Source: Megascapheus bottae (taxonomy: Eukaryota; Chordata; Mammalia; Rodentia; Geomyidae). From it: a stretch of DNA of 64,000 bases. The stretch covers positions 35,610,501-35,674,500 of the forward strand of contig JANJXV010000013.1 in NCBI GenBank assembly GCA_024803745.1. Reading direction: 5' to 3'. A model generated the notes under the pieces. That model was not told the DNA's origin. It saw only the letters and a program-made list of their open reading frames with translations, and did no database searches. Positions 9,729 through 19,255 of this stretch are shown here, in pieces. The position numbers and the translations under genes are program-made. Within the stretch, counting starts at the first letter, position 1. Each line of letters starts with the position of its first letter.

Positions 9729-10127
9729 GGCAGGAGAAACAAGTCGTTCGCAGTCTCCCCCCCCCCCCCGCTCCCCGAAAACGGCAACTACACCTTCGAA
9801 TACCTCTCCCCACCGCCACACGCCGGATGCCCGGTGCGGCCGCCCAGGCCGGGAGAGGGACGGGGCGAGCCGGGCCATTGTCCGGACGGCGTGGTCCGTC
9901 GGAGGCGGAGGGGACCACTTGGCTGTTCCCTCACAGACCCCCTCTCCTCCATCGCACCCCCATTCCCCTCCCGACTTCGTCCTCCAGGGTCACCACATCT
10001 CCACACACACCCCTCCCCGCCCCAGCGCCTCCCCCACAGCTCCTTCCTCCAGCGAACACGGCCGGCGTCCTCGGACCCACGGACACGGAAAGCAGAGGTC
10101 GCCACGAGGCCCGCTCTTCTCCCTCAC

Positions 10128-10154
10128 CTGCTCCGCAGCGCCGTCTCCTGACAT
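10128..10154 (-). CDS. CSTF3: CSTF3 coding exon 1 (CstF-77 N-terminus)
   Basis: Minus-strand ATG at 10152-10154 opens MSGDGAAEQ. Nine codons later GTGAGG (10127-10122) is a good donor in phase 0. Human CSTF3 as I recall it begins MSGDGATEQ and continues AAEYVPEKV from exon 2, so this differs by one residue. CstF-77 is the scaffold of the nuclear cleavage stimulation factor. Its HAT repeats dimerise and it joins CstF-64 and CstF-50 on GU-rich RNA downstream of poly(A) sites. None of those domains is in this exon. The start is preferred over an in-frame upstream ATG (10179-10181), which has T at -3; this one has G at -3. The remaining exons should lie left of the window. Confidence 0.88.
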
Positions 10155-10340
10155 GGCCTCCGACGACCACAACGCGTGCACCGCCCGGAGGATCGGAAGC
10201 TACAAGAGAAAAATTCAACTAAAACTAGCACCCTCCCAAGACAGCCACTCTCTCTCCCTCTGTCTTTCCCTCTCTCACTGCCTGGCTGGCTCCAGACCGC
10301 CAACACGAGTCGCCACCGCCCACTCAAGCTATGAATTAAA
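10155..10340 (-). other. CSTF3: CSTF3 5' UTR and transcription start zone
   Basis: GC-rich near the ATG, then pyrimidine-rich on the plus strand (10240-10290). The extent is inferred because the start site cannot be read from sequence. An in-frame ATG at 10179-10181 would add MHALWSSEA. Confidence 0.5.
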
Positions 10341-10456
10341 ATGGCTGCGCCCCAGCCGGCGGAGGAAAAGGTGTGATTTTTTTTTTTTTAATCGGCATTC
10401 ACTTCCGGGGTAGAGGGCGGGGCTAAGAGCTCGTTATTCTGGGCGCGCAAACAGCA

Positions 10457-10479
10457 GGGAGTTCGGGGAGGGGGCGGGG
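10457..10479 (+). promoter_or_regulatory. G-quadruplex-type motif overlapping a GC box
   Basis: Four G runs (3, 4, 5 and 4 Gs) separated by loops of 5, 1 and 1 bases, between the ETS and CRE sites. Confidence 0.6.
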
Positions 10480-10529
10480 CCGAGGCGTGGGCTGACGTCA
10501 CGCCCCCAAGGCTATTGGAGCTGCGGGCG

Positions 10530-10876
10530 TGCGGCTGGGACGCCGGGGAAGCGGGAAAACCATTGGCTTTGCCAAGCTCGCGCGCTTCTGGGAATTTAAT
10601 TACCGAGTTGCCGAGCTGGGTTCCGTCGGGATGAAACCCGGCCTGCCCGTCCGTTCAGTTCCCTCCCACTTAGCATGGGAAGGAGCTGTGCGAAGTGTTG
10701 AATGGCTCCTGGGTTGGCAGATGAGGAGACTGTCCAAGTTTTCTGTAGACCAGACAAATGAACAGATGAAGCACGCCTTAATTTTTGTTGCCGCCATCTC
10801 ATATTGCGTAGTGGAAGCTTCTAAGACCATATTTTTAGCTTAGCGTCTCACCGTGCTTTCTTGTCTGCAAATGCGG
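10530..10876 (+). ncRNA. candidate first exon of a divergent transcript (CSTF3-DT-like)
   Basis: Plus-strand sequence downstream of the CRE/CCAAT/E2F cluster ends in a strong donor, GG|GTGAGT (10877-10882). The only long frame here starts at a GTG, so coding is unlikely. Human has a non-coding divergent transcript at the CSTF3 promoter, and position and orientation fit. The 5' end is a guess and later exons were not identified. Confidence 0.4.
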
Positions 10877-10909
10877 GTGAGTGTATGGGAGCCAGTGTGG
10901 AATTTAATT

Positions 10910-10985
10910 TAGATTTGTTTTTCACCAGATGAATAACCTTGAGCAGTTTGCCTTTGCCTCAGTTTCCCGGGTTTGAAATGGGACT
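10910..10985 (+). mobile_element. MIR fragment
   Basis: 'ataaccttgagcagtttgcc' and 'gcctcagtttcccgggtttg' match the MIR core ('gaccttgggcaagtt', 'cctcagtttcc'). Confidence 0.6.
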
Positions 10986-11072
10986 TGTGATTTAAATATT
11001 TATTTCAATACAATAAAAAATTTAAAATATACCTAGCCTAAAAAAAAAAGCCCTTTTCAATTTAGTCCATCT

Positions 11073-11247
11073 TTTTTTTTTTTTTTTTTTTTAGCACTGT
11101 CCTTGGACTTTCTCAAGGCTAAAGCTCTACCACTTGAGCCTCAGCACCACTTCTGGCTTTTTTCTATGTATGTGGCTGAGGAATCAAACCAGGGTCTTTG
11201 TGCATGCTAGGCAAGCACTTTACCACTAGGTCAAACTCCCGGTCCCC
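11073..11247 (-). mobile_element. IDL-Geo SINE, 3' end truncated
   Basis: A long poly-T leads directly into 'agcactgtccttggactttc', so the last part of Geo is missing. The left half is intact. Confidence 0.9.
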
Positions 11248-11554
11248 ATTCTTTTTGCCTATGATGTCCTACACCTCAAAGTAAACAATTCAATTGTTGT
11301 CATACATGTCTTATTCTTGGTATGCTAGATCAAACACTTGATCAATTATGTATTTTATCAGTAGTCATTTCAACACCCAATAATGGAGTACTAGTTCAAT
11401 GTATCACAAGTCATTTCTATAATGGGTATCAGTCTCTACACAGATGATACTATATAATTACTGACATGGGAAACATTAACAATAGTAAGGAAAAATTAGA
11501 TCAAAATAATGTCTGTGTGCATATGTATGTATGTTCAAAACATTAAAAAAAGAT

Positions 11555-11653
11555 TAGATAATAATCCCCACACCTGTAATCCTAGCTATTTAGGAAGCTG
11601 AGATCTGAGTATCAAAATTTGAAGCCAGCTGGTACAGAAAGGTCCAGAGACAT
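11555..11653 (+). mobile_element. B1-Geo SINE, truncated
   Basis: Head 'cacctgtaatcctagctatt' through 'ggtccagagacatttattca', then cut by a reverse B1-Geo. Confidence 0.75.
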
Positions 11654-11654
11654 T

Positions 11655-11893
11655 TATTCATTTTCAGTCATTGGTCTTGAACTCTGGGCCGGGGCACGGC
11701 TCCTGAGCAATTTACCTAAAGGCTACAGCTCTGCCACTTTGAGCCACAGTCCCATTTCTGGTATTCTGGTGGTTAATTGTAGCTAAGAGTCTCTTGGACA
11801 TTCTTTTCCATGCTGGCTTTGAGCTGTGATCCTCAGATTTCAGCCTCCTGGGTAGCCATGGCTACAGGTGTGAGCCAGCAGTGCCCAACATAA
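11655..11893 (-). mobile_element. B1-Geo SINE
   Basis: Reverse copy, tail to head ('gctacaggtgtgagccagca'). It abuts the plus copy to form a tail-to-tail inverted pair. Confidence 0.85.
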
Positions 11894-11894
11894 G

Positions 11895-12092
11895 GTTTTG
11901 TTTTGTTTTGTTTTCAGTTCAAGTCCTAAGGCTTAAACTCAGGGCCTGAACACTGTCCCTGAGCACTGTCCTTTGGTTTTCTTAAGGCTAGAGCTCTACT
12001 ACTTGAGCTATGGCACCACTTCTGGCTTTTTCCATGTATGTGGTACCTAGGAATGGAGCCAGGTCTACCACTAGGCCAAACTCCCAGCCCCC
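11895..12092 (-). mobile_element. IDL-Geo SINE with deletion
   Basis: Follows a (GTTTT)n tail. The usual 'catgcatgctaggcaagcac' part of the left half is missing ('ggtctaccactaggccaaac'). Confidence 0.85.
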
Positions 12093-12374
12093 AATTATTT
12101 ATCATATCACAAGAATTGGTGACTTTTTGTACAAATGTACTGTGTTCTTCATACTTAGATTATACAAAATTTACATTCAAGCTGGGTCTTTACTATGGAA
12201 AATAAATACCAAACATAACTTGCCATTTATATTAGAATGCCAGGATTCTTTTGTTCACTTATTGCCTGGGAATTTTATCAAATGTAATCCTGCCTTTGAA
12301 TTCCTTTCCAGATACGTACAACTATTCAAAAAAATTCTGTGACAATGTTCATGTACATTATGAAAATAGTAGCC

Positions 12375-12571
12375 CTGGGGCTGGGGGTTTGGCCTAGTGG
12401 TTAAAGTGCTTGCCTAGCATGCATGAAGACCCAGGTTCAATTCCTCGGTACCACATATAGAAAAAAGCCGGAAGTGGTGCTGAGGCTCAAGTGGTAGAGC
12501 TCTAGCCTTGAGAAAGTCCAAGGACAGTGCTCAGGCCCTGAGCTCAAGCCCAGGACTGGCAAAAAAAAAAA
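12375..12571 (+). mobile_element. IDL-Geo SINE, young copy
   Basis: Near-consensus, flanked by a 12-bp duplication AAAATAGTAGCC (12363-12374 and 12572-12583). Confidence 0.95.
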
Positions 12572-12583
12572 AAAATAGTAGCC

Positions 12584-12866
12584 TGTAGTTAATAAAACAC
12601 AAAAAATGAAAACATGTGTAGATCAATTTTTCTGATACTGAAAGTAAGGTGGCTCTTTAGATGAATGGTTAGCCATGCTTTGGCTGTCTGTGCAGTATTA
12701 GACAATCATCCTTCAAGAGCTTTTACTTTCTATGACATCATGTAGCTAACAGTGTCCTCTGTCATTTCAGGTATGGTTTCAATAGAGCAAAGTCTACATC
12801 TGCCCTGGTGCACATGTTTGTGTCTTTATTAAAGGCAGACTTACCATGAGCCTTTTATCACATTAA
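12584..12866. other. intergenic sequence without recognised repeats
   Basis: No repeat or coding signal recognised. Confidence 0.5.
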
Positions 12867-12881
12867 AAAAATTGTCTTTTC

Positions 12882-12983
12882 TTTTTTTGTTGTTTAATTG
12901 TATTTTATTGTCACGTGATATGTAGAGGGATTAGTTAAATTCATAAGGTAGTGTGCACATTCTTCTTGAACATTGATAACCCT
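12882..12983 (-). mobile_element. 102-bp 5'-truncated L1 3' end
   Basis: Shares the 3' UTR end seen at 22228, 29517, 37128 and 56103 ('ttgaacattgata'). Flanked by a perfect 15-bp duplication AAAAATTGTCTTTTC (12867-12881 and 12984-12998). Confidence 0.85.
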
Positions 12984-13120
12984 AAAAATTGTCTTTTCCA
13001 TCAAAGTGTATTGCTTTGGTCTGGTGGCTCAGCTCTTGTTAAAGAAAAAATAAAGGCTTTGTCTTAAACAGCTTCTTCTCAAAAAGGAATTAAGACACCC
13101 CAGACTGTTCAAGATATATC

Positions 13121-13306
13121 AGAGGTGGGGCCTGGAGTTTGGCCTAGTGATAGAGTACTTGCCTAGCATGCATGAAGACTGGGGTTCAATTCCTAGATTC
13201 CACATATATAGAAGAATTGGAAGTGGTGCTGTGGTTCCATTGGTAGAGTACTAGGACAGCATTCAGGTCCTGAGTTCAAGTCCCAGGACTGGCAAAAAAA
13301 GAGAAA
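13121..13306 (+). mobile_element. IDL-Geo SINE
   Basis: Complete copy with the left half 'ggagtttggcctagtgatag' and a shortened Geo half. Confidence 0.9.
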
Positions 13307-13401
13307 GATTTATCATAGAGGTTAATGGGTTGGGATTAGTTTTGTTAATCTTATTTTAATCTTACCTTATATAAATACATTTAACTTCACCCTCTTCTCT
13401 G

Positions 13402-13585
13402 TTTTTTGGTCAGTCTTGGAACTTGGATGCAGGGCCTGGACACTGCCCTTGGATACTTTTTGCTCAAGGCTAGTGGTCTGCCACCTGAGCCACAGCACCA
13501 CTTCTGGCTTTTTCTGTGATCAAACCCACAGTTTCGGGAATGCTAGGCAAGCACTCTACCACTAGGCTATGCTCCTGGGCCCCAT
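13402..13585 (-). mobile_element. IDL-Geo SINE, older subfamily
   Basis: Reverse copy, Geo 'cagtcttggaacttggatgc' to left half 'ctctaccactaggctatgct'. Confidence 0.85.
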
Positions 13586-13812
13586 TTCATCCTATTCAAA
13601 CTAGCAAGCAGATTGTGAACCTGTGCTTAACCAATCTGAGCAGAGGGGTGGGGCCTGCTGCATTAGGGAATAAACTTTGGAGCAGACTCCTTGTTCAGCG
13701 TTCTTGCTTGCCAGTTTTTTGGCTAATGGCGTACCCTTCTGTGCAGAAGTATATTTTGTCTTGCTGAGACAATTCTTATTTTTGTATCTATCATTGTGAC
13801 TCCAATGGTTTT

Positions 13813-13925
13813 TGGAGAGTATATTCAGAACTATTTAGGAAACTGAGACAGAAGGAGTACGCATCTAAAGACTGCCTGGGCCACACAGACAAAATAGCAT
13901 GACACTGAGTCAAAGCAAAACAATG
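13813..13925 (+). mobile_element. B1-like fragment
   Basis: 'aggaaactgagacagaagga', 'actgcctgggccacacagac' and an A-rich end resemble the B1 second half. Confidence 0.5.
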
Positions 13926-14048
13926 GCAGTCATCAAAAAAAAATCTATTCAATTCTATATTTTCTTTTTTCTGCTTCATATCAAGGAGATCATAATATCC
14001 TACCCATGAAGTAGGGAATGAAACGATGGGAACCATATTTTCATAGTT

Positions 14049-14188
14049 GTTTTGTTCCAGGTTAGTGTGTTACCATTTGAGCCACAGGTCCACCTCCACC
14101 TTTCTTGGTGGTTAATTGAGGATCAGTTTCTCACAGGTTTTCCTGCTGGAGTTGGTTTCAAACCATGGTCCTTATAGCTCAGCCTGTT
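14049..14188 (-). mobile_element. B1-Geo SINE fragment
   Basis: Reverse: 'gtgtgttaccatttgagcca' to 'gtccttatagctcagcctg'. The far end of the head is lost. Confidence 0.65.
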
Positions 14189-14226
14189 TTGTTTTGTTTT
14201 TGTAACATTTAAAAAATTGTGCCTGG

Positions 14227-14424
14227 GCCTGGGAGTTTGGCCTAGTGGTTAAAGTGCTTGCCTAGCATGCACGAAGACCCGGGTTCGATTCCTTGGTACC
14301 ACATACATACAAAAAAGCTGGAAGTGGAGCTGAGGCTCAAGTGGTAGAGCTCTAGCCTTGAGAAAGTCCAAGGACAGTGCTCAGGCCCTGAGCTCAAGTC
14401 CAGGACTGGCAAAAAAAAAAAAAA
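14227..14424 (+). mobile_element. IDL-Geo SINE, young copy
   Basis: Near-consensus, flanked by TGTGCCTGG (14218-14226 and 14425-14433). The right copy is the first bases of the following B1-Geo, so it inserted at that element's 5' edge. Confidence 0.95.
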
Positions 14425-14427
14425 TGT

Positions 14428-14658
14428 GCCTGGTGTGGTGGCTAATGCCTGTAATCTGTAATCCTTGGTACTCAGGAGGCTGAGATCTGTGGATCAAGGT
14501 TCAAAGCCAGCCCAGGCACAAAAGGACCTGAGACTCTTATCTCCAATTAACTTCTAGAAAACAGGATGTGGGGCTTGGCTCAAGGGTAGGGTAGCCTTGA
14601 GTTGAAGAGCTCAGGGACAGCTTCTAGTCCTAGTACAAGCCCCATGACCTACAAAAAA
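14428..14658 (+). mobile_element. B1-Geo SINE
   Basis: Complete head, linker and tail. Contains a small head duplication ('ctgtaatctgtaatccttgg'). Confidence 0.9.
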
Positions 14659-14749
14659 AAATGTTATTGTTATTATAAGAGTGATGGTCAGAGGAGTTAC
14701 AGTTTGCATAAGTCATGTAATAAATACATTTCTTTTTAGACAATGTCAC

Positions 14750-14812
14750 CCTTAGATCTCAGCCACTTGAGTAGCCACAATTACAGGTCTGAACCACTAG
14801 TGGCTAGCCTAA
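14750..14812 (-). mobile_element. B1 head fragment
   Basis: 'agatctcagccacttgagta' and 'aattacaggtctgaaccact' in reverse orientation. Confidence 0.6.
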
Positions 14813-14835
14813 TTTTATCATTTTTTTCTTTTCTT

Positions 14836-15018
14836 TTTTTCCAGTCTTAGGACTTGAACTCAGAGCCTGGGTACTGTCCCTGAGCTTTTGCACAAGCCTA
14901 GTACTCTACCACTTGAGCCACAGCTCTATTCCTGGCATTTTCTGTTTATATGGTACTGAGGAATCAAACCCAGGGCTTCATGCTAGATAAACACTCTACC
15001 TAAGACTCTGGCCTAACT
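14836..15018 (-). mobile_element. IDL-Geo SINE, older subfamily
   Basis: Reverse copy. The left half is missing a few bases around 'catgctagataaacactcta'. Confidence 0.85.
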
Positions 15019-15212
15019 TTCATAATTTTTTTTAAACTGTTGCATAGTACTATGCTGTGTGGATGTAGTATATAAGTTTATCTAAACCTACCAATAGATG
15101 CTTTTGTGATTTCTAGTCATTTGCTTTGTTCAGGTTCATGGAAGATAAAGTTAACCTTGGCAAGAACAAAGAAAACTGCATTTATTTATTTATTTTTTAT
15201 TTTATTTTATTT

Positions 15213-15407
15213 CATTTGGCCAGTTCTGGGGCTTGAACTCAGGGCCTGGGCACTGTCCCTGGGCACTTTTGCTCAAGACTAGTGCTCTGCCACTTGAGCC
15301 ACAGCGCCACCTCTGGCTTTTTCTGAACATGTGCTACCAAGGAATGGAACCTAGGGCTTCATGGCATGCTAGGCAAGCACTCTACCACTAGGCTAAGCTC
15401 CAGGCCG
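15213..15407 (-). mobile_element. IDL-Geo SINE, older subfamily
   Basis: Reverse copy from 'ggccagttctggggcttgaa' to 'actaggctaagctccaggcc'. Confidence 0.9.
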
Positions 15408-16800
15408 GAAAAGTGCATTTATTTCGAGCTAGTTAGGACTACAAATTAAGAAAATTGATTCAAGGAATGTGTTTCAAGAATTGACAAAATGGTGGCTTTA
15501 TTTACAGCTTTAAATTACAAGGGGGTGGAAAATGAAATCTCTTGTTATTCAGCAATTATGATTGGTAGGGACAAAAGCTAAGGTGTCTTTATGGAAGGGA
15601 CTGGGTGCAGTTTCAAGCACTGCCTTGGTAGTTAAGAGGAAGTAGTCTGTTGTAGGGAAGAGTAACAAAGATTAAGATTGAGGAAACTGTTGGTGGGACT
15701 CAGTCCAAAGGTCAGCTCACATCTGGAGCTTGGGAATTTCTATAGCTTAGTTCAAAAGTTCTTACTGTGGACACTTGAGATCTGACTAACATTTTAAGTG
15801 CCTGATTCCATTTTAAGTACCTCATACTGTTTTGACTTTTTTTTCTTTGACAGCTGTACAGCAAATAATCTTGTACATCTGTTGTTTTGTATTTGTGGGT
15901 GTGTGTTTTAGGATACATTCCTAGACAGGATTGCTAAGTCAAATTACCTATGTCCTTCATTAGATCTTATACAATTTCCTTCCAAGGAATTTTCAATACT
16001 GTGATTTTTTTTTTCATCCCCAAATCAGGATAGTTTTCTGATAGTTTCCTAATCCAGTGTGTTGTCAAATTTGAATTTCTACCAATCTCTTAGGTTGAAA
16101 CTGGGATTTCAATGTAGTTTTAGTCACATTCCTTTCTATTACAAGTAATGCTATATACTTTTTATGAACCTTTGAGCTATTTTCTTTCATTTTCCCCGAA
16201 CCATCTATTCTTTACCCACCATCTGTGTTTTACCCACTGTTCTATTACATTTTGGTTTTTCTATATTATAGAGATTAACTTTGGGTATTGTTTATCAGAG
16301 GCTCATTCTTATTCCTATCACTTAATTAAATTATGATTTTGGTGTTGTCATTGGAAGATGAATGGATGAGGACTTAACTTCCCAAGTTCTACTCAAAATC
16401 TTCGACACCTGGAGATCTACTAATGAAAGGTATTTCAGAGTGACCCACAAAAAGTTGCACAGGTGAAGGTTTTAGTAAGCATTTATTTTAGTTTGACAAG
16501 TTAAAAGGCGGAAGAAACTCTTAAAGAGAGAAAAACATTTTCTGCTTTCCAAGCCAAAAAAAATGGGAGTTTCAGATTCAAAAATGTGGTTATTATTTGT
16601 AGCTTTCATACTTTCTAAGCTATGTGAATCCACAAATCAGGTCAGTCTATCAACTCTTAATTTTTAGACTATGGTTTGGATGAGTATGATGGATGAAGCT
16701 CATCCAAAACCCAAGCAACTTTCAAGACTTCCTTTTGCCAGATATGCTCTCCCCATCTCTGTATTTATGAAAAACTTGCAGATTTTTGCCACTTCAAAAG
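15408..16800. other. 1.4-kb repeat-poor intergenic stretch
   Basis: No SINE, L1 or microsatellite recognised over about 1.4 kb. No convincing exon either; the frames at 15712-15918 and 16148-16336 have no recognisable motif. Confidence 0.5.
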
Positions 16801-16802
16801 GT

Positions 16803-17042
16803 AGGGTTGGGTGCTGTGGCTCACACCTGTAATCCTAGCTCCTCAAGAGGCTGAGATCTGAGGATCAAGATTCAAAGCCAGCCCAGGCACAAAAGGACCT
16901 GAGACTCTTATCTCCAGTTAACCTCTAGAAAATGGGAAGTGAGGCTTGGCTCAAGGGTAGGGTGGTAGCCTTGAGTTGAAGAGCTCAAGGACAGTGCCCA
17001 GGCCGAGTTCAAGCCCCATGACCCACACACACAAAAAAAAAA
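16803..17042 (+). mobile_element. B1-Geo SINE
   Basis: Near-consensus head, linker and tail ending 'caagccccatgacccacaca'. Confidence 0.92.
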
Positions 17043-17227
17043 TGGTAGGGCAGATTTAGATAAACTCTCTTATTTTGAAGATGAAGGCAGATGTTATAAT
17101 TTAATCTTATAGCATACTCAAAGAGGACTCCATTGGACTCATCTTTCCATGAGTCTCACTGTTTTCCTTTCATTGTTTTCCTTTCATTTTCAATTAAATT
17201 TGTTCTGTCTGCTTTTAAACTGTTTGC

Positions 17228-17413
17228 TATGTGTTGGTGGCTCAAGCCTGTTTTCCTAGCTACTCAGTAAGCTGTGATCTGAGAATCTGGGTTTGAACCC
17301 AGACCTGGCAGGAAACCATCAAAAGGCCAGAACTGGAGCTGTGTCTCCAGTGGTTGAGTACCAGCCTTGAGTGCAAAAGCTAAGGGAAAATGGGTTCAAG
17401 CCCCTGTACCATC
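17228..17413 (+). mobile_element. B1-Geo SINE, older
   Basis: 'gtgttggtggctcaagcctg' head and 'ggagctgtgtctccagtggt' tail. Confidence 0.75.
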
Positions 17414-17507
17414 ACACATACACTTTCCTGCAGAGAAAACAAACCTGTACCTATCCCTAAACAGAATACTACCCTTAAGCTACATCCCGGCCCCTATTTA
17501 TTTATTT

Positions 17508-17648
17508 TTATTGCTGGGTATGGACTCAGGTCCTGGGCACAGTTCTTCAGCTTTTCTGCTCACAGCTAGCATTCTACCATTCTGGCTTTTTGGTGGTCAC
17601 TTGGAGATAAGTCTCACAGATGTTCCTGCCCAGGCTAGTTTCAAATTA
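17508..17648 (-). mobile_element. B1-Geo SINE, head truncated
   Basis: Reverse tail and linker ('ctttttggtggtcacttgga'), stopping at 'gcccaggctagtttcaaa'. Confidence 0.7.
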
Positions 17649-17721
17649 TTTTTAATATTATACTGGCAAAAAAAGGAGATGTATACAATATTTGTTTTGT
17701 CTACCATGTTATTATTATTGC

Positions 17722-17925
17722 TTTTTTTGGTCAGTTGTAGAGCTTAAACTCAGGGCCTAGGTCAAGGCTAGTGTTCTACCACTTTGAGCCACAGCACTGC
17801 TTCCTGTTTTCTGGTGGCTAACTGGAAATAAGAGCCTCATACACTTTCCTGCCAGGCTGGCTTTGAAGCTCACTCCTCAGTTCTCAGCCTGAGTAGCTAG
17901 GATACAGGTGTGAGCCACCGGTATC
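17722..17925 (-). mobile_element. B1-Geo SINE
   Basis: Reverse copy with a deletion in the tail ('agggcctaggtcaaggctag'). Confidence 0.85.
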
Positions 17926-18161
17926 CCTTATGAACTCTGTTGCTTGTAGTGGTTCCATGAATCCCCCAGGGGGCAGACAAGCACAATGGTTAAATAAACT
18001 TGATCGCTTTCTTCCTGAAAATCAGAAACGTTCATCTGAATTTAAAAGGATATTCACTCCGTGCTATAGTGAAAATTAGTCCTAAAAGGCAAAGTGTATG
18101 TTGCATTTGATATCACATGCACACTTGTTATAAATATAAATATTTACAACTCCCTTCTTTG

Positions 18162-18358
18162 TTTTTTTTTTTTGCCAGTCTTGGGACTTGAACTCAGGAC
18201 CTAAACACTGTCCTTGGGCTTTCTCAAGGCTAGAGCTCTACCACTTGAGCCACAGAACCACTTCCAGCTTTTTTCTATGTATGTGGTACCATGGAATCGA
18301 ACCTGGGTATCTGTGCATGCTAGGCAAGCACTCTACCACTAGGCCAAACTACCGGCCC
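18162..18358 (-). mobile_element. IDL-Geo SINE
   Basis: Reverse, complete, ending 'aggccaaactaccggccc'. Confidence 0.93.
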
Positions 18359-18479
18359 TTAAAGTTTCTGCCTTCTTGTATTCATTGTGATATGCTATTT
18401 CTATACTGATCAACCTTAGTGTCACTCTCCCCATCTCAAAATAATTTCCACAAGTTTTGTTATCCTTTCCCTCCGCCTC

Positions 18480-18645
18480 CAGTTCTTATATAGCTTTTCC
18501 ATTCAAAACTGGTACTCTACTACTTGGTTAATTGGATGTAAGAATTTCTCAGATTTATCTGCTCAGGGTTGGCTTCAAACTTCCATATTCAGATCTCAGC
18601 CTCTTATGTAGCTAGGCTTACAGGCATGAGCGTCAAAGCTCAGCT
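18480..18645 (-). mobile_element. B1-Geo SINE, degenerate
   Basis: Reverse: 'ggttaattggatgtaagaat', 'agatctcagcctcttatgta' and 'cttacaggcatgagcg'. Confidence 0.7.
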
Positions 18646-18716
18646 CATTGTACTGTTTGCATATTTGCAAATAAATCAGTCCCTTTACATTTAAGCCTAT
18701 TTTACTTTTCTGTCAT

Positions 18717-18748
18717 TTGTGTGTGCATGCATGTGTGTGCGTGTATGT

Positions 18749-18792
<44 letters not shown>
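18717..18792 (+). repeat. (TG)n microsatellite
   Basis: About 75 bp of TG with early CA and TA interruptions. Confidence 0.95.
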
Positions 18793-18795
<3 letters not shown>

Positions 18796-18921
18796 GGTCC
18801 TCCATCTCAAGACCTTGTTTCATCTTGCTCATAGTTGTCATTCTATCCTTTGAGCAATACCGGCAGTTTGACTTTTTGCTGGCTAACTGTAGTGTCTCAG
18901 ATTTGCACCCAGTTCTAAAAC
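18793..18921 (-). mobile_element. B1-Geo SINE remnant
   Basis: 'gctggctaactgtagtgtct' and 'ctttgagcaataccgg' suggest a reverse B1-Geo between two simple repeats. Confidence 0.45.
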
Positions 18922-18925
18922 TTTT

Positions 18926-19255
18926 TCCTTCCTTCCTTCCTTCCTTCCTTCTTTCCCTCCCTCCCTCCCTTCTTTCTTTCTTTCTTTCTTTTTTCTTTCC
19001 TTCTCTCTTTTCCTCCCTCCCTCCTTCCTTCCTTCCTTCCTTTCTTTCTTTTTTTCTCTTTTCCTTCCTTCCTTCCCTCCTTCCCTCCCTCTCTTCTTTT
19101 TCTTTCCTTCTCTCTTTTCCTCCCTCCCTCCCTCCTTTCTTTCTTTCTTTCTTTCTTTCTTTTTTTCTCTTTTCCTTCCTTCCTTCCCTCCTTCCCTCCC
19201 TCTCTTCTTTTTCTTTCCTTCTCTCTTTTCCTTCCTTCCTTCCTTCCTTCTCTCA
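18926..19255. repeat. 330-bp polypyrimidine tract with 111-bp internal tandem duplication
   Basis: Almost pure C/T on the plus strand, mixing TTCC, TCCC and CTTT units. The block starting CTCTTTTCCTTCC at 19056 recurs at 19167, a period of 111 bp. Frames on both strands are low-complexity artefacts. Confidence 0.92.

Larger units (their letters stand above)
9590..10700. promoter_or_regulatory. CSTF3: CpG island and bidirectional promoter region
   Basis: CpG dinucleotides are dense here and sparse elsewhere. Motifs read in order: YY1-like AAAATGGCTGCG (10338-10349), ETS ACTTCCGGGG (10401-10410), GC boxes (10415-10423 and 10471-10480), palindromic CRE TGACGTCA (10493-10500), inverted CCAAT boxes (ATTGG 10514-10518 and 10562-10566), E2F-like GCGGGAAA (10551-10558) and reverse YY1-like GCCGCCATCTC (10790-10800). 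There is no convincing TATA box. The motifs sit between the CSTF3 start (minus) and a candidate divergent exon (plus), suggesting transcription both ways. Motif calls are by eye. Confidence 0.85.

Noticed and set aside
1..10127. CSTF3 exon 2 or 3 in the left 10 kb
   Set aside because: I scanned the minus strand for AAEYVPEKVKKAEKK and related codons and found nothing, so intron 1 appears to exceed the window.
9608..10413. Three overlapping plus-strand open frames of 162-242 codons across the CpG island
   Set aside because: They run through the CG/TG repeat and high-GC DNA where stops are rare, show no domains, and are antisense to the CSTF3 exon.
10529..10843. 104-codon plus-strand frame downstream of the promoter
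   Set aside because: It starts at GTG, has no recognisable motif, and lies where a non-coding divergent exon is expected.
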